From Taylorella asinigenitalis ATCC 700933 (GTDB taxonomy: Bacteria; Pseudomonadota; Gammaproteobacteria; Burkholderiales; Burkholderiaceae_B), in the NCBI RefSeq assembly GCF_000687755.1, contig NZ_JHXN01000002.1, positions 1-64,000 of the forward strand: a stretch of 64,000 bases of DNA, written 5' to 3'. This document shows, piece by piece, positions 61,701 through 64,000 of the stretch (its first letter is position 1; each line of letters starts with the position of its first letter). A model generated the notes under the pieces. The model ran no database searches and was not told the DNA's origin. It saw nothing but the letters and a program-made list of their open reading frames with translations. The position numbers and the translations under genes were made by a program.

Positions 61701-64000
61701 TTAGAACTGGTCTTGCTACGAGAAGCTTTTACTAGATGTCCAGCAAGTTTTAATCGTTGAGATTCACCTCCAGATAGCGTTGGTACAGGCTGACCAAGGG
61801 CCAAATAATCAAGCCCTACATCAATTAATGGCTGAAGGCGTGAGCTTATCTCTCTCATGCCCTTAAAGAACTCAAGAGCCTCATGCACAGTCATTTCAAG
61901 CACATCAGCGATATTTGCTCGCCGACCTAAATGTTCAACGTAATTTTCAAGAATCTCAGGTTTAAAACGCGAACCGTTGCAGTCGGGGCATTTTAAATAG
62001 ACATCTGACAAAAACTGCATCTCAACATATTCATAACCCGTCCCTTGGCAAGTTGGGCATCTACCATCACCACTATTAAAACTAAATGTGCCTGTTGTAT
62101 AGCCTCGCACTTTAGCGATTTCAGTATCAGCAAAAATTTTGCGTATAACATCGTAAGCACCAACATGACTGGCTGGATTAGATCGCGTTGTTTTGGCAAT
62201 GGGTGACTGATCGACCATCACTACATCGGAAATCATCTCTGTACCTAGTAATGAATCATATTCTCCAGATTCAGAAGTGGGTTTATTGAAATACTCCATA
62301 ATTGCAGGATAGAGAACATTTTGAATCAATGTGGATTTCCCCGAACCCGAAACACCTGTCACGCAAACAAGTCGATTTAGTGGGAATTCCACATCTAAAT
62401 TATTTAAATTATTTGTTCTAGCACCGCTAAGGACCAGTCGTGGAGTGTTTTTCAGAACCTTCATCGGTTTTGGAGATTCTACACGCAGCAGATTACCTAA
62501 ATATTTTCCTGTTAGAGAATCTGATAAACGAAGTTCCTCAGGAGAGCCATCAAATACAATTTCGCCACCACGTTCGCCTGGACCGGGGCCCATATCCAAC
62601 ACGCGATCAGCAGAGAACATGATTTGAGGGTCATGTTCGACGACTACGAGAGTATTGCCACTTTTTTTAAGGCCTTGCATTACATCTATAATTTGATTTG
62701 TATCGTGTGGATGGAGGCCAATGGAGGGCTCATCGAGCACAAAAAGCGTATTCGTAAGGGATGTCCCAAGAGCTGTTGTAAGGTTTATGCGTTGCACTTC
62801 GCCACCTGACAATGTGCGACTCTGCCGATCTAGTGAAAGATATGAAAGTCCCACTCGATTTAAATACCGCACGCGAACCTTAATCTCATCGACAACTATC
62901 TTAAGTTCAGGTGCGTCAAAAGTCTCGGCTTCAAAAAATTTCTCCAAATCCTCAATCGATATACGCATAAGGTCATGAATACAAAGTCCTGGCATATCAT
63001 TCAATTGCTTTTGCGTCCACTTAGCTTCAATGGGCATAAATCGATCATAATGTTTTAGGGCGGAGGATTTCTGTTGGCCAATACGCCATAAAGTTGAATC
63101 AGGTTTAAGGCGTGAGCCCATGCAGGCGTGACATTTTGTGTAAGCTCTATATTTTGAAAGCAATACGCGAACATGCATTTTGTAAGAGCGCGATTCAAGA
63201 TACTTAAAAAATGCGGCAATACCATACCATTTGTATTTCCAGTCTTTTGCCGTGAAAGCAAAGTCGGGGTCGCCATTTATAACCCATGCTCGTTCTGCAG
63301 AGCTTAAATCTCTCCATGGCACATCAGTGCGAACTTTAGCCTTAGACGCATATTTCATAAGGTCGCGCTGACACTCTTTTCCAGTTGCGGTTTGGAATGG
63401 CTTAACAGCACCTTTTGCAAGAGTTTTATTGGAATCAGGAATTACAAGGTTATAGTCAATGCCCATCGTGCGACCAAAGCCGCGACAAGTTTCGCATGCA
63501 CCTGCAGGAGAATTAAACGAAAAGTGAGAAGGTGTCACTTCAGAGTAAGTGATATTGCAATGGTCGCAACGCAACTGATCGCTAAAGGGATGTATTAATT
63601 CGTAGTCTGTACCATCTTCACTCGAAAACATCTCGAATATAAAAATCTTTCCGTTTCCAAAACGTGATGCCGTCTCAATCGCCTCATAAACACGCGATTT
63701 AGCGACTCGCGAGAGTTTGAAACGATCCTGAATAACAAAAAGGGTCTTCTCCTTATCATCGCTTTTAGGTTCTTGCTCTCGTTGAATGCGACCATAGCCC
63801 TGTTGGGATAGAAATTGCTCTATTTCTTCTTGAGTAAAATTTTTGGGAATTTTTACGGCGAAAGTAACCACTAATTTCGAGTCTTCATTTCGAACATTAT
63901 TTGTAAGCTCTTTAAGAATAGATTCTGCGTTAAATCGCTCTACTGCTCGCCCACAGCAGCGGCAATGCAATCTCCCAGCATGGTGATATAAAAGCTTGAT
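58766..64000 (-). CDS. uvrA: Tandem (double) UvrA excinuclease subunit, N-terminus outside the window
   Basis: 1744 residues are visible and the frame is open at base 64000. The visible start (LLYHHAGRLHC, then RCCGRAV) corresponds to the 'LLYARVGTPYCP' region of normal UvrA, so only about 100 residues are missing. After one UvrA of about 850 residues a second begins near 61380 (NLKNVSVKIPHNKFTVITG). Three P-loops (GVSGSGKST) are seen near 62340, 61250 and 59700; the fourth should be just outside. LSGGE signatures occur in each module. Zinc-finger CxxC pairs are present. Such double UvrA proteins occur in Burkholderiales and probably mimic the UvrA dimer. Confidence 0.93.
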   Translation of the reverse strand: MKLLYHHAGRLHCRCCGRAVERFNAESILKELTNNVRNEDSKLVVTFAVKIPKNFTQEEIEQFLSQQGYGRIQREQEPKSDDKEKTLFVIQDRFKLSRVAKSRVYEAIETASRFGNGKIFIFEMFSSEDGTDYELIHPFSDQLRCDHCNITYSEVTPSHFSFNSPAGACETCRGFGRTMGIDYNLVIPDSNKTLAKGAVKPFQTATGKECQRDLMKYASKAKVRTDVPWRDLSSAERAWVINGDPDFAFTAKDWKYKWYGIAAFFKYLESRSYKMHVRVLLSKYRAYTKCHACMGSRLKPDSTLWRIGQQKSSALKHYDRFMPIEAKWTQKQLNDMPGLCIHDLMRISIEDLEKFFEAETFDAPELKIVVDEIKVRVRYLNRVGLSYLSLDRQSRTLSGGEVQRINLTTALGTSLTNTLFVLDEPSIGLHPHDTNQIIDVMQGLKKSGNTLVVVEHDPQIMFSADRVLDMGPGPGERGGEIVFDGSPEELRLSDSLTGKYLGNLLRVESPKPMKVLKNTPRLVLSGARTNNLNNLDVEFPLNRLVCVTGVSGSGKSTLIQNVLYPAIMEYFNKPTSESGEYDSLLGTEMISDVVMVDQSPIAKTTRSNPASHVGAYDVIRKIFADTEIAKVRGYTTGTFSFNSGDGRCPTCQGTGYEYVEMQFLSDVYLKCPDCNGSRFKPEILENYVEHLGRRANIADVLEMTVHEALEFFKGMREISSRLQPLIDVGLDYLALGQPVPTLSGGESQRLKLAGHLVKASRSKTSSKGTLFLFDEPTTGLHFHDISKLMSAFRKLLEAGHSIILIEHNLDVIRASDWIIDLGPGGGLNGGQIVATGSPEDIQKNKSSLTGNALVQYEKSLAQKSPKALFDKSKNLKYKFESAPKEISIQNAYEHNLKNVSVKIPHNKFTVITGVSGSGKSTLAFDILFNEGQRRYLESLNAYARSFVQPASKPDVDAIYGIPPTVAIEQRTSRGGRKSTVGTMTEIHHFLRLLYQKLGTQYCPTCDVPVEAFSKEQIEDMVWREFKNKNVSFLATLVSKRKGYYTDLAKWAKKAGFETLRVDGVVTPVSPWPRLDRYIDHRIELPVFSGKLSSKSVMNDALELAYEHGKGAFSVLNSKGEQKYFSTKRACPVCSSAFPEPDPRMFSYNSSQGWCPDCMGTGLINDQEVDEIENNESLEIDIAENADNGYLGLCRTCNGTRLNSIARAFRWKEKSITEISQLSVDKASDFFAAIELDKREQTIGRDILREINSRLNFMQSVGLDYLSLDRSAPTLSGGEAQRIRLAAQLGSNLQGVCYVLDEPTIGLHPRDNRILLQSLKKLENNGNTLVVVEHDDDTIRSAEHIIDVGPGAGVRGGQIIAQGTYDDIVKNKNSVTGKYLAEPLKHSFKSRIKSESATDMITMHSANLHNIQDIDVQVPVGCLTVVTGVSGSGKSTLARDILLSNVKEAIANQKNPKNIEWENVHHIDGWEKITRVLEVDQTPIGKTPRSCPATYVGFWDDIRKLFAQTTEAKMRGWTASRFSFNTGKGRCLICEGQGMRTVEMNFLPDVKVQCEACNGMRFNSDTLQVKVRDKSIGDILKMDIDEAVPFFENHPKVLRPLKLLQDVGLGYLTLGQPSPTLSGGEAQRIKLVSELVKARMDEGVTKTGRASVRAHTLYILDEPTVGLSMADVEKLIDVLHRLVDSSNTVVVIEHNLDVMAEADWIIDMGPEGGDRGGKLVYSGTPSKMLRTKGHTARVLNELKRA

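Overview
The window is AT-rich (about 37% GC by eye) and has the gene orders of the Burkholderiales: rplM-rpsI-erpA, glyA-nrdR-ribD-ribE, queA-tgt-yajC-secD-secF, miaB-ybeZ-ybeY-corC-lnt, tkt-gap-pgk-fba-purC-purE-purK-tsaC, and a tandem double-length UvrA. Low GC, short intergenic gaps and a lysine/alanine-rich histone H1-like protein fit a reduced member of the Alcaligenaceae. My best guess is Taylorella. This rests on gene order and protein recognition, not on a database search.

Layout. 1-766: histone H1-like gene (3' part outside the window) and a 524-bp gap with a duplicated palindromic module. 767-4776: gltX, a carboxylesterase and darP, divergent from pmbA. 4811-12868: rplM-rpsI, a membrane-anchored coiled-coil protein, erpA, anmK (opposite strand), tyrS, glyA, nrdR, ribD, ribE. 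12898-19532: tRNA-Ser, a large DUF937/OmpA-type envelope protein with internal repeats, mltD, gloB, a methyltransferase-like gene, rnhA. 19525-27738: a seven-gene minus-strand operon for glutathione/peptide import and hydrolysis (gsiABCD, a DmpA-type peptidase, an M55 D-aminopeptidase, iaaA). 27939-29454: a small trimeric autotransporter adhesin, tRNA-Asp and tRNA-Glu. 29516-40440: two long minus-strand groups for envelope, translation and secretion. 40527-46214: upp, a YqjD/YqjE/YqjK-like trio, ubiD, an unassigned protein, an orphan barstar, rsmE. 46286-55978: central carbon metabolism plus purine synthesis, ending in a Sua5-type tsaC. 56003-64000: a cytochrome c peroxidase behind an FNR-type promoter, pdxH, tcdA and the tandem uvrA, which runs off the right edge. 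I see no insertion sequence, prophage or CRISPR array.

The strongest signal that genes do not explain is a dispersed 8-mer, TGGCAATG (reverse complement CATTGCCA). By hand I count about 42 copies in 64 kb, where about 1.5 would be expected from composition. It is balanced between strands, lies mostly inside genes, and falls in more than one reading frame. It looks like a DNA-uptake sequence or another genome-wide recognition word. One copy lies exactly where the tgt product has lost the three cysteines of its usual zinc site. Another two form an inverted pair within ribD.

Other points of interest are a class II-type FNR promoter before the peroxidase, a perfect stem-loop after the gsiB binding-protein gene, the modular 961-residue envelope protein, and a nitrilase-family gene lying between pgk and fba where relatives, as I remember them, carry pyruvate kinase.
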